The notes beneath the pieces were generated by a model. It was given only the letters and a program-made list of their open reading frames with translations, was not told the DNA's origin and made no database searches. From Oceanobacter sp045430275 (GTDB taxonomy: Bacteria > Pseudomonadota > Gammaproteobacteria > Pseudomonadales > Oceanobacteraceae), in the NCBI GenBank assembly GCA_045430275.1, contig JAILXU010000008.1:62001-126000 (forward strand): DNA of 64,000 bases, in the 5' to 3' direction. Position numbers and translations under genes: made by a program. Shown here piece by piece: positions 1 to 7,448 of the stretch (the first letter of the stretch is position 1; each line of letters starts with the position of its first letter).

Positions 1-465
1 GTTGGTCTGGTGTTGCTGGTGCTGTTCAGTACCTTTGGCCGCATGAGTGAAGCCCTGCTGATTCTCTGCAATATCCCATTTGCCCTGATTGGTGGGGTTC
101 TGGCGTTGTGGATCAGTGGCGAATACCTGTCGGTTCCGGCGTCGGTTGGATTCATCGCGCTGTTGGGTGTAGCGGTGATGAATGGCGTGGTTCTGGTGGA
201 TCAATTCCGGCATTTGCAAGGGCAGGGATATGACCCGCTGCATACCGTTCTGGACGGGGCCAGTGGCCGCTTGCGACCGGTTCTGATGACTGCGACCACC
301 GGAGCCGTTGGCTTGTTGCCGTTGTTGTTTGCCACCGGGCCGGGCAGTGAAATCCAGAAGCCACTGGCCATTGTCGTAACAGGTGGGCTGATTACCTCAA
401 CACTGCTGACGCTGTATGTTCTTCCGCTGTTGTATCGTCGCTTTATTCTGGAGGCTGCCTCATGA
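1..465 (+). CDS. Heavy-metal efflux RND transporter permease, C-terminal fragment (CusA/CzcA-like)
   Basis: The reading frame is open from the first base, so this is the 3' end of a gene that starts before the window; the last 154 codons are visible. They cover the final membrane segments of an RND pump: hydrophobic stretches at about residues 1-10, 20-38 and 45-62, then the conserved end with TATTGAVGLLPLL, GSEIQKPLA and GGLITSTLLTLYVLP. That ending is typical of heavy-metal (HME-type) RND permeases, which use the proton gradient to drive metal ions out across both membranes with a fusion protein and an outer-membrane channel. Which metal is exported cannot be told from this fragment. It overlaps the DUF3240 gene by 4 bases, so the two are co-translated. 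Confidence 0.85.
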   Translation, partial: VGLVLLVLFSTFGRMSEALLILCNIPFALIGGVLALWISGEYLSVPASVGFIALLGVAVMNGVVLVDQFRHLQGQGYDPLHTVLDGASGRLRPVLMTATTGAVGLLPLLFATGPGSEIQKPLAIVVTGGLITSTLLTLYVLPLLYRRFILEAAS

Positions 466-800
466 GCATGGATTGTTTGTTAACCCTGTCGTTACCACCG
501 GCTCAGGAAGCTCTTTTGACCGACTGGCTGTTTGAGCAGGGGTTTGCAGGCTTCAGCTCCTGGCAAGGGTGGGGGCACACCAGCGACCCGAGCAAGATGA
601 CCTTGCGGGAGCAAATTCAGGGTAAGGAAAACCGGGTGTTTGTGGCCCTGCATCTGGAATCCACCCAGGCGGATCGTTTGCTTCATACGTTATCAGCCTG
701 TTATCCGCATCTGAATGTGCATTTCTGGACTCAGCCTGTGATGAAAGCAGGTTCTCTTCAGGACATTGGTGAAGCAGGCAACAGTTTGGATGGTGACTGA
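462..800 (+). CDS. DUF3240-family protein, companion of the metal efflux pump
   Basis: A 112-residue soluble protein whose start codon overlaps the stop of the RND permease gene (ATGA). Its sequence resembles DUF3240, a small ferredoxin-like-fold family often found directly after CzcA/CusA-type pump genes; its biochemical role is not established. Seen here: no signal peptide and no membrane segment, a short N-terminal beta-alpha pattern (CLLTLSLPPAQEALL), and a central segment rich in Q, E and R. An alternative start lies two codons downstream (ATGGAT). The tight coupling suggests a regulatory or accessory role for the pump; this is inferred from position. Confidence 0.7.
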   Translation: MSMDCLLTLSLPPAQEALLTDWLFEQGFAGFSSWQGWGHTSDPSKMTLREQIQGKENRVFVALHLESTQADRLLHTLSACYPHLNVHFWTQPVMKAGSLQDIGEAGNSLDGD

Positions 801-835
801 GAAGCTTGGCGCAGTCGCCGCCATGGCGGCTGTCT

Positions 836-2161
836 CTAGCGGGGCAGCCGCACCTCCACTTCCAGACCACCCAGACGTTCGCTGCGGCCAAAAACAAGCG
901 TGCCCTGATATTGACTGATGATGTCGGCCACAATGGCCAGCCCCAGTCCGTGCCCTTCGGTCTGTTCATCCAGTCGCAAGCCGGGGCGATGCAAGCACTC
1001 AAGCTGTTGCTTTGGCACACCGGGGCCGTCGTCTTCCATGCGAATGATCAGGTCGCCATCGGCATGGGTCAGTGATACCTGAATCTCACTGGCGGCCCAT
1101 TTGCAGCCGTTGTCCAGCAGATTGCCGAGCATTTCAAACATGTCTTCTCGGTCGCTGGGGTATTGGGTTGGATCGGTTTCCGATAAATGAATGGTGATCC
1201 GGGGATACAGTTTGGTCATTCCCGAGATTAATTCCTGCAGCAGACTGTGCAGATCCAGTTGTGCCGCCTGGCTCATCATCCCAGCGATGCGGGCTCGTTT
1301 CATTTCATTATCAATCAGCTGATTGATGCGCTGAATCTGTGCTTTGGCTTCATTCAGTGTGGCGGTATCGCCTTGCAGGTCATCCAGCCGGTTGTTCAGA
1401 ATGGCGAGGGGCGTTTTCAGTGAGTGGGACAGGTTGCCACTGGCCAGTCGGGCGCGTATCAGACGTTCTTGCATGCGTGCCCCCAGTTGATTGATTTCGT
1501 CCACCAGAGGGGCAAGCTCTTTCATATCCGGGGCATCAAGTCGGTCAATTTCTTGTCGTCCGAGCTTGCGCAGCGCATCTTGCGTGGCCGAAAAGGGCAG
1601 CAGCAGTGCGTGCGTGTGGTGACGCTGCCAGGTGAAAACCAGCCACATGGCGGCCAGTAGAAGCAGCATCAGATTCAGGAATGCCTGACCAAACACACTC
1701 AGGATGGGCATCATATCTTCTGCAATGCGCAGCTCGATGTCCTGATGTTGAATGCGCAGGGTCTGGGTCAGAACGTAAAGGTGCTCGTCGGAATGCGCGG
1801 CGTGCCAGCTCCAGTGTTCCTCGTGCCGAGCCTCTGGCCGTGTTTCTGACTGTGTGTCTGGAAGGTCGAGCTTCAACAGCGACGGTGATGAGATCACCTG
1901 ATCTCGCCAGCGTAACTGGAAGTAATGACCGGACAAGGGCGCTACAAAGATGGGCGGCAGGATGTTTTGATGAAGATCCAGCTTGCCGTCATCCCAGTGC
2001 AGTTCCTGCATTAACAAATCACGATCGTGCTGCAATCGGGTCTGAAAATATTCAGTGGCTGTGATCAGTAGGGATGCGGCGGCGATGACAATCACCAGCG
2101 CGGTGATCAGCAGTTGACCGGCCAGCAGTTGTCGAAACAAACGGGCGGATAACGACCACAT
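836..2161 (-). CDS. Sensor histidine kinase with His-rich periplasmic domain
   Basis: A 441-residue membrane sensor kinase. Two membrane segments (about residues 13-34 and 156-178) enclose a periplasmic sensor of about 120 residues. A HAMP-like linker follows, then the H-box NLSHSLKTPLA with phospho-accepting His246, the N-box around N347-N351, and the G-boxes (DDGPGVP at 377-383, GHGLGLAI at 403-410). The layout matches PhoQ/QseC-like kinases. The periplasmic part holds five histidines within 15 residues (H113, H116, H120, H123, H127) plus acidic residues, a plausible metal-binding patch. The start overlaps the stop of the response-regulator gene by one base (ATGA), so the pair is co-transcribed, regulator first. 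The metal pump genes converge on it from the left, so a metal signal is likely but unproven. Confidence 0.9.
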   Translation of the reverse strand: MWSLSARLFRQLLAGQLLITALVIVIAAASLLITATEYFQTRLQHDRDLLMQELHWDDGKLDLHQNILPPIFVAPLSGHYFQLRWRDQVISSPSLLKLDLPDTQSETRPEARHEEHWSWHAAHSDEHLYVLTQTLRIQHQDIELRIAEDMMPILSVFGQAFLNLMLLLLAAMWLVFTWQRHHTHALLLPFSATQDALRKLGRQEIDRLDAPDMKELAPLVDEINQLGARMQERLIRARLASGNLSHSLKTPLAILNNRLDDLQGDTATLNEAKAQIQRINQLIDNEMKRARIAGMMSQAAQLDLHSLLQELISGMTKLYPRITIHLSETDPTQYPSDREDMFEMLGNLLDNGCKWAASEIQVSLTHADGDLIIRMEDDGPGVPKQQLECLHRPGLRLDEQTEGHGLGLAIVADIISQYQGTLVFGRSERLGGLEVEVRLPR

Positions 2162-2829
2162 CAGCGGTTCTCCATGCGATAGCCCAGGCCGCGATGAGTG
2201 GTGATAAGTTGTTTGCCCAGTTTTTGTCGCAGGCGGCGAATGTAGACCTCAACCAGATTGTCGCTTTTTTCTTCCTGCCAGTCGTTGGTGGCGTCCAGCA
2301 GTTTCTGTTTGCTGATGATGTGTCCGGGGTTTTGCATCAGCAATTGCAGCATGGCGAACTCGGTTTCGGTCAGTGATGGCTGTGCGCCTGATGACAGGGT
2401 GATGCATTTGGCTTCCAGATCGAGACACATGCCCGCGACCTCCAGCGTGTTGCGACCCTGACGCGTCATGCGACGATGCAGCGCTTCGAGGCGGGCCATC
2501 AGCTCCTCACGTTGGAAGGGCTTGCCGAGGTAGTCATCAGCGCCTGCGTTAAGGCCTTCGACACGCTCTTGCCAACTGTTACGAGCAGTCAGAATCAGCA
2601 CTGGCAGGGTGATGCCTGCCGCTCGCCAGTGCCGCAGCACCTCAATGCCGGAACGTTCCGGCAGGCCGATATCGAGAATAACGGCGTCAAAATTGACTGC
2701 CGGATTGGTCAGGTAATCACACGCCCAGTCGCCGCGAGCCAGATGCTCGCATAAATGACCAGCTTCGGAGAGAAAGGTCAGGATGTCTCGGCTCAGATGA
2801 GGGTCGTCTTCGACCAGCAGCAGGTTCAT
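2161..2829 (-). CDS. OmpR/PhoB-family response regulator
   Basis: A 222-residue regulator with a receiver domain (acidic pair E7/D8/D9, phospho-acceptor D53 in VILDIGLP, T81, K103 in LGKPF) and a C-terminal winged helix of the OmpR class (LTETEFAMLQLL, then the recognition region LVEVYIRRLRQKL and the wing TTHRGLGYRM). It is the first gene of a two-gene operon with the kinase. QseB, PmrA and other PhoP-like proteins are the closest relatives by motif. A perfect 10-base inverted repeat lies about 75 bases upstream of the start and may be its own operator. Target genes are not identifiable from the window, though the neighbouring metal pump is an obvious candidate. Confidence 0.92.
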   Translation of the reverse strand: MNLLLVEDDPHLSRDILTFLSEAGHLCEHLARGDWACDYLTNPAVNFDAVILDIGLPERSGIEVLRHWRAAGITLPVLILTARNSWQERVEGLNAGADDYLGKPFQREELMARLEALHRRMTRQGRNTLEVAGMCLDLEAKCITLSSGAQPSLTETEFAMLQLLMQNPGHIISKQKLLDATNDWQEEKSDNLVEVYIRRLRQKLGKQLITTHRGLGYRMENR

Positions 2830-2900
2830 CGGGAGGGTCGTGTCCAGATAGAAAAGGTACGTTGAAGGCTACCTTTTCATGTCTGTCAGTCAAGTCATAT

Positions 2901-2924
2901 TTCCGATAATTGTTATTATCGGAA
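2901..2924. repeat. Perfect 10-base inverted repeat upstream of the response-regulator gene
   Basis: The half-sites TTCCGATAAT (2901-2910) and ATTATCGGAA (2915-2924) are separated by TGTT. The repeat lies between the porin terminator and the regulator start. No T-tract follows it on the minus strand, so it looks more like a protein-binding site than a terminator; on the plus strand it is followed only by GTTTTG. Confidence 0.6.
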
Positions 2925-2954
2925 GTTTTGAAAAAGCCTGTTTTACGTCGCAAA

Positions 2955-2992
2955 TTAAAAAAGCCGATACAGCGTTGGCAGTCTCGGCTTTT
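2955..2992 (-). terminator. Rho-independent terminator of the porin gene
   Basis: On the minus strand the stem AAAAGCCGA/TCGGCTTTT with a 16-base loop runs into TTTTTTAATTT, about 60 bases after the porin stop. It separates the porin transcript from the two-component operon downstream. Confidence 0.75.
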
Positions 2993-3049
2993 GATCAGTT
3001 TTGATTATGTGCTGTGCATGGAGAGATATCTGGCTGGACTGAGTACCTG

Positions 3050-3958
3050 CTAGAAGTCGTACTTGATGCCAACCCGGGTGACGTTGGAATCCGGCGTGCC
3101 GTACAGCACGCCATCCCAGGCTGAGGCTTCAAGCCAGAATTGCATTTGAGGATGAATGGCGTGCTGATAGCTCAGGATGACCGCATCAAAATCATTGCCT
3201 GCATCGGTGCTGTCTTCAAAGGTGGATACGCCCAGCGCATAGGAATTTTTTCCAGATGTCACGCCGCCCATGATATCCGCGCCCTGGCCGGTGTTGTCTT
3301 TGTCCATGTACATGCCGTTGAGGTAATAGCCGTTGGTGTTGTAATACACGGCCACGGCAGCAGAATCGTTTTCATCGTCGTTGATCATACCGGCAGCAAC
3401 TTTCAGGCTGTCCGAGATTCTGTAAGTGGCGGCAAACTGGCTTTGCTCAACTTCGTTGCTGTACAACGCCGAGACCTGCAAACCGTTGAGATCCGGGCTG
3501 GTGTACATAACGGATTTGCCGATGTGGAAGTTCGCATCCAGTGTGTAATACACGGGCGCAGAACTCAGCAGCAGTTGATCCGGTGCCCAGGCAATGGCGT
3601 TGTAGAACGTTGACCAATAGCGGCCTGCCATCACGGTGCCAAAGTCCCCGCTCAGTCCGATGTATGCCTGACGGGCATCTTTGCCGGTTTCAGAGCCTAA
3701 TTCGCCTTCGGCAATATCAACCTTGAGTTCGTAAAGCGCAAAACCAGACAAACCATTGCCCAGATCGTGAGATCCCTTGATGCCAATACGACTCAGGGTA
3801 TCTTTGAAATCGTCGCCATTGTCGTGCTTGGTGGATTCGACCATGGCTCTCAGGCTGCCATAAAATGAATAATCAATCTTTTCTGCATTACTTTCTGCGT
3901 TGGTAACGGGTATGAATGCAGCACAAGTCAGGGCAAGGCAAATTCTTTTTATTTTCAT
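3050..3958 (-). CDS. General outer-membrane porin (trimeric Gram-negative porin type)
   Basis: A 302-residue protein with a cleavable signal peptide (MKIKRICLALTCAAF then a likely cut after TNA) and the beta-barrel pattern of Gram-negative porins: a YGSLRAMVE-type first strand, SRIGIKGSHDLGNGLSGFALYE, an ARQAYIGLSGDFGTVMAGR strand with the loop L3 region after it, and a terminal strand ending in GIKYDF with C-terminal Phe. It is at the small end of the porin size range. I start at 3958 rather than the in-frame ATG at 3973, because GGAGAG sits just upstream of 3958 and the shorter form begins with the signal peptide. It is transcribed away from the TauE/SafE gene, with about 290 bases of AT-rich DNA between them. 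Substrate preference cannot be read from the sequence. Confidence 0.88.
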   Translation of the reverse strand: MKIKRICLALTCAAFIPVTNAESNAEKIDYSFYGSLRAMVESTKHDNGDDFKDTLSRIGIKGSHDLGNGLSGFALYELKVDIAEGELGSETGKDARQAYIGLSGDFGTVMAGRYWSTFYNAIAWAPDQLLLSSAPVYYTLDANFHIGKSVMYTSPDLNGLQVSALYSNEVEQSQFAATYRISDSLKVAAGMINDDENDSAAVAVYYNTNGYYLNGMYMDKDNTGQGADIMGGVTSGKNSYALGVSTFEDSTDAGNDFDAVILSYQHAIHPQMQFWLEASAWDGVLYGTPDSNVTRVGIKYDF

Positions 3959-4182
3959 CAGGCTCTCCACCATAAATAGCGTGCTTGTATTTGATTTTTT
4001 AATAATCTGGGCGTTTTGCAGTTGAGGATTAAAATATAGAAATCCCCTACCCTGCTGTAAAGCCAGTTAAATTAATAGGAAAATAAGAAACTTTTATTGG
4101 TTTTTTGTGATCGAACATATTTTCCGGAAATGGCTGATAATCAAACCCTGGGTATTTTAAATTCTTATCGAATGGTAAGTTT

Positions 4183-4217
4183 TTCTAATAATCAATCCGG
4201 TATTTTGATTATTAGAA
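4183..4217. promoter_or_regulatory. 13-base perfect inverted repeat in front of the TauE/SafE gene
   Basis: The half-sites TTCTAATAATCAA (4183-4195) and TTGATTATTAGAA (4205-4217) flank nine bases. The right arm ends 30 bases before the exporter's start codon. The AT-rich symmetric arms suit a LysR- or GntR-type operator; the binding protein is unknown. Confidence 0.55.
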
Positions 4218-4247
4218 TGGGCATTCAGAAACACTGGATTATGGCTG

Positions 4248-4967
4248 ATGCCTTTTGAAAATTATTGTATCGCGTTCTTTGTGGTAACACTGGCGGCTGT
4301 GTTGCAAAGCGTCTCGGGTATCGGACTGGCTCTGGTGGCTGCCCCGCTGCTGGTATTGCTGGACAGCGATTTTTTGCCAGGGCCGATACTGACGTTGGGC
4401 TTTTGCCTGTCTGTTCTGACAAGTTGGCGTTATCGACGGACATTGCATCTCGGGAATACGTTGCTGGCTTTGTATGGGCGAATCCCCGGCTCTCTGGCAG
4501 GTCTTGTTTTGCTGGTGGTCGCTTCCCAGAGTGCTATTTCTCTGGGGTTTGGCGTGTTGATTATTGCGTCAGTAATCCTGAGTTATCGTCGTGTGACGGT
4601 TGAAGCCTCACGAAATAATCTGCTGGTGGCGGGGTTCTTTTCTGGAATGATGGGCACGACGACCTCTGTCGGTGGCCCGCCTATGGCACTGGTGTATCAG
4701 AATAGCGATCCAGAAACGGTGCGTGCGCAATTGGGGTTTTATTTTCTGATTGGAACGGGTCTGTCCATTATGTTGCTGGTGGTGTCTGGGAATTATTCCA
4801 TGCGCCAACTGGGGCTGGTGATACCGCTGGTGCCAGCAGTGATTCTGGGGTTCCTGATGTCGATATTCTGGGGTGACTATTTAAATCGAATACATATCAA
4901 GCCGCTGATTGCGGCTGTTTCTGTTGGATTCAGCTTGCTGATTATATGGCGTGCTATGGGTAGGTGA
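4248..4967 (+). CDS. TauE/SafE-family membrane exporter
   Basis: A 239-residue integral membrane protein with about eight hydrophobic segments and the two-fold repeat typical of TauE/SafE (formerly DUF81). The first half has SGIGLALVAAPLLVLL and PGPILTLGF; the second has FSGMMGTTTSVGGPPMALVYQ. Family members are proposed to export organosulfonates or sulfite (SafE for sulfoacetate, TauE for sulfite), but many are uncharacterised. An aldehyde dehydrogenase and a BCCT transporter lie 4-5 kb away on the other strand, which recalls SafD/SafE sulfoacetate formation from taurine. No taurine aminotransferase or dehydrogenase is in the window, so the substrate stays open. Start at 4248; an upstream ATG at 4241 is out of frame. 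A large inverted repeat lies 30 bases upstream. Confidence 0.85.
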   Translation: MPFENYCIAFFVVTLAAVLQSVSGIGLALVAAPLLVLLDSDFLPGPILTLGFCLSVLTSWRYRRTLHLGNTLLALYGRIPGSLAGLVLLVVASQSAISLGFGVLIIASVILSYRRVTVEASRNNLLVAGFFSGMMGTTTSVGGPPMALVYQNSDPETVRAQLGFYFLIGTGLSIMLLVVSGNYSMRQLGLVIPLVPAVILGFLMSIFWGDYLNRIHIKPLIAAVSVGFSLLIIWRAMGR

Positions 4968-5080
4968 TTTGTTTTGTTGAATTGTTTTTTATTAATTGGC
5001 ATTGGTATGGTCAATGCTATTGACTCAACTGAAGATGAGAGCGATTTTTTTAAAAGTGTCCGTTAAATCGGAGATAAATC

Positions 5081-5140
5081 ATGGGTGATGAGCGCGTAGA
5101 TTCGGTATTTTCCAACTCAATGGGTCTGCTGCTGATCTAA
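5081..5140 (+). CDS. Possible 19-residue small ORF
   Basis: A short frame of 19 codons (MGDERVDSV... ending GLLLI) is preceded by CGGAG seven bases before the ATG, a good ribosome binding site. Its stop is followed after two bases by a stable hairpin. It lies between two convergent genes (TauE/SafE and RidA), where no other gene would need that ribosome site. I do not recognise the peptide. It could be a small protein, a leader or part of a small RNA. With 19 codons, chance is a real alternative. Confidence 0.3.
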   Translation: MGDERVDSVFSNSMGLLLI

Positions 5141-5142
5141 CG

Positions 5143-5169
5143 CCTGGCCCTACTGCCAGCAGGGCCAGG
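5143..5169. terminator. Stable hairpin between convergent genes
   Basis: The perfect 9-base stem CCTGGCCCT/AGGGCCAGG with a 9-base loop lies three bases after the small ORF stop and 45 bases past the RidA stop on the other strand. No T-tract follows on either strand, so it is a terminator-like or RNA-stabilising hairpin and not a classic intrinsic terminator. Confidence 0.45.
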
Positions 5170-5213
5170 AATCAATCGCCACACGGTCGTTTTAACGGTG
5201 GCTGGTGGACGGG

Positions 5214-5594
5214 TCAGGTATTCGGAACAGCCGCGTAGGCAACGATTTCACACAGCATTTCTTCTCGCGCCAGTCCGGCAACGATCATGGCTGCCCGGTT
5301 TGGATACGGTGCTTCAAAGTATTCGGCGTATACCTTGTTGAATGCTGGCAACTGAGAGCGATCCGTTACGTAAATCAGCACCTGAGTGACGTCGTCCATG
5401 GTCAATTCTGCGGCTTCAATGGTGTGTTTGAAGTTCTCCATGGTCTGGCGGGCCTGGGCTTCGATGCCACCTTCCACAACCTTGCCTTCAGCATCAATCG
5501 GAATTTGTGCCGTTGAGAGCGTGCCATTGGCGATAATGGCCCATTCCAGCGGGGCTTTTGAGGCGAAAAGATCGGTTTTAACAGCTGTTTTCAT
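5214..5594 (-). CDS. RidA/YjgF/UK114-family protein (enamine/imine deaminase type)
   Basis: A 126-residue soluble protein of the Rid superfamily. It shows SKAPLEWAIIANGTLSTAQIPIDAEG, the trimer-forming core, and ends with CEIVAYAAVPNT. RidA members hydrolyse reactive enamine and imine intermediates made by PLP enzymes or amine oxidation; pathway-specific paralogues are common in catabolic clusters. The arginine usually followed by the catalytic signature near the C terminus is not obvious, so it may belong to the Rid1-7 subfamilies and not to archetypal RidA. It is the last gene of the minus-strand set with the BCCT transporter, but a strong terminator separates it from that gene, so it probably has its own promoter. 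Confidence 0.8.
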   Translation of the reverse strand: MKTAVKTDLFASKAPLEWAIIANGTLSTAQIPIDAEGKVVEGGIEAQARQTMENFKHTIEAAELTMDDVTQVLIYVTDRSQLPAFNKVYAEYFEAPYPNRAAMIVAGLAREEMLCEIVAYAAVPNT

Positions 5595-5651
5595 AGGAAA
5601 TATCCAGAGGTTGATTGTATTCAGAAATTGAGTGAGTACGTGGAATATTGA

Positions 5652-5702
5652 AAAACAGATAGCTGCCAGGCTCGGTCTATGAGCCAGCGGCAGCCATCTG
5701 TT
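5652..5702 (-). terminator. Rho-independent terminator after the BCCT transporter gene
   Basis: A long imperfect stem (ACAGATGGCTGCC pairing with GGCAGCTATCTGT, and an inner GGCTC/GAGCC) ends in TTTTTC on the minus strand, 30 bases after the transporter stop. Confidence 0.8.
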
Positions 5703-5731
5703 AAGGAACGAGAGTCATTCAGAAGCGAGCG

Positions 5732-7306
5732 TTAAAGCCCCTGCTCTTTTGCCATCTTGTTGGCGATTTGCGGTGCCGTCCAAAGGGATGGCAGCAACAC
5801 CAGAGACACAGGCACGGCTGTAACCACAATGAAGGATTGCAGTGCCGAGATACCACCGGAGCCAATGGAGATCAGCAAGGCTGCCATCACCCCCATCATC
5901 ACGCCCCAGAACACGCGAATGCTGGCTTGTGGATGGTCGGTGCCCGTCATTACCATGGATACTGAGTAGGTCATGGAGTCACCGGTTGTGGCCACAAAGA
6001 TGGTGGTCAGAATCAGGAACAGAACGGAGATCAGGAAGCCCATCGGCAGTTGTTCGGTGATGGCTAACAAGGCTGCGGGCAGATTGAAGCCGGTGAATGG
6101 CTCGGAGATCACGCCAGGGTTGTTCAGTTCAAACGACAGGCCTGCACCACCTACGATGGTGAACCAGAAGCAGGTGATGATCGGTGCAACCACCGAGATC
6201 AGCAGCACCATTTCACGGATGGTACGACCACGGGAAATGCGCGCTACGAACATCGCCATCAGCGGGCCATAACCCAGGAACCAGCCCCAGAAGAACACCG
6301 TCCACCAGTCCAACCAGCCGGTATTGGCGCGGAAGGTCGCCATCGGGATGAACTCTTTAACGTAGATACCAAAAGAATGCAGGTAACCATCAATAATGAA
6401 CGCCGTTGGGCCAAACAACAGGATGAACGCCATCAGGCCAACCGCCAATACCACGTTGGCACGGCTCAAAATCTGGATGCCCTTGTTGACGCCGCTCACG
6501 GCTGACAAGGTGTAGATGCCGATCAACCCCACCAGAATCGCCACCTGGGTGCCGTAGGTGTTCGGAATGCCGAACAGTTTTTCCAGGCCAAAACTCACTT
6601 GCAGGCCGAGAAATCCAATTGGCCCGACCGTGCCAGCAACCACCGCCAGTACACAACTGGAATCAACAATCGCACCCAATGGGCCTTTCATGACACGATC
6701 ACCCAGCACCGGATACAGCAGCGTGCGAGGCTTCAGTGGCAGACCTTTTTCATAGTGCAGGTACATGAACACAATGCCGGTCAGGCTGCCGAGAATGGCC
6801 CAGGCCAGAAAACCCCAGTGCATGAAGCTTTGTGCCAGCGCGTTATACGCTGCCTGAGCCGTGCCGGTTTCGGCCCCTGGCCCAGCAAACAACGGCGGCG
6901 GCGATGTGAAATGCGCCATGGGTTCAGCGGCGGCCCAGAACACGCCTCCACCGGCAAGCAAGGTACACATGATGATGGAGATCCACTGGAAGGTAGAAAT
7001 TTCCGGGGTTTTGATGCCGCCGAGAACCACCGCACCAGTGCGCCCAATGGCAAGGAACAGACCAATAATGAATGTCAGCAGTAACAACACTTGCCAGTAA
7101 GCACCAAAGATCTTGGTCGAGGAGGCAAAGGCTGTATTGACCCAACCAGACACCAGTTCGATGTCGTACAGGGCAAAGGCGGCGAACAGTGCGAGGATGC
7201 CGCCACTGATCAGGAAGACAGGTATATCAACGCCTTCCAGTAATGAGGGTTTGTTCGGCATCTTGATCTCCTGATGAGGGGTGGACACCTGGGTGGTTGT
7301 ATTCAT
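5732..7306 (-). CDS. BCCT-family transporter (betaine/choline/carnitine type)
   Basis: A 524-residue protein with about twelve membrane segments and the family's signature segment WWTVFFWGWFLGYGPLM followed by ARISRGRTIREMV. BCCT carriers import compounds with a quaternary ammonium or related zwitterionic group (glycine betaine, carnitine, choline, DMSP, and in some cases taurine-like sulfonates), using sodium or proton gradients or substrate exchange. The N-terminal tail is short and the C-terminal tail is brief (ANKMAKEQGL), so it lacks the long osmosensing tail of BetP; this favours nutrient uptake over osmoregulation. The start at 7306 has AGGAGA upstream. It lies 142 bases downstream of the M19-like gene on the same strand. 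Substrate is inferred only by family. Confidence 0.92.
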   Translation of the reverse strand: MNTTTQVSTPHQEIKMPNKPSLLEGVDIPVFLISGGILALFAAFALYDIELVSGWVNTAFASSTKIFGAYWQVLLLLTFIIGLFLAIGRTGAVVLGGIKTPEISTFQWISIIMCTLLAGGGVFWAAAEPMAHFTSPPPLFAGPGAETGTAQAAYNALAQSFMHWGFLAWAILGSLTGIVFMYLHYEKGLPLKPRTLLYPVLGDRVMKGPLGAIVDSSCVLAVVAGTVGPIGFLGLQVSFGLEKLFGIPNTYGTQVAILVGLIGIYTLSAVSGVNKGIQILSRANVVLAVGLMAFILLFGPTAFIIDGYLHSFGIYVKEFIPMATFRANTGWLDWWTVFFWGWFLGYGPLMAMFVARISRGRTIREMVLLISVVAPIITCFWFTIVGGAGLSFELNNPGVISEPFTGFNLPAALLAITEQLPMGFLISVLFLILTTIFVATTGDSMTYSVSMVMTGTDHPQASIRVFWGVMMGVMAALLISIGSGGISALQSFIVVTAVPVSLVLLPSLWTAPQIANKMAKEQGL

Positions 7307-7448
7307 ATTAGTCTCCTGACGGGGCTTTTATATTTATGATGTGTCAGTCAGAGTGCATTGGTACGCCTCGCAACAACCCTGAGCGGGAGACTGCGAGACG
7401 TCCGGTTTTCAGCGTGAAGCCGGTATCAATACGTACTATCGGGTTGGA

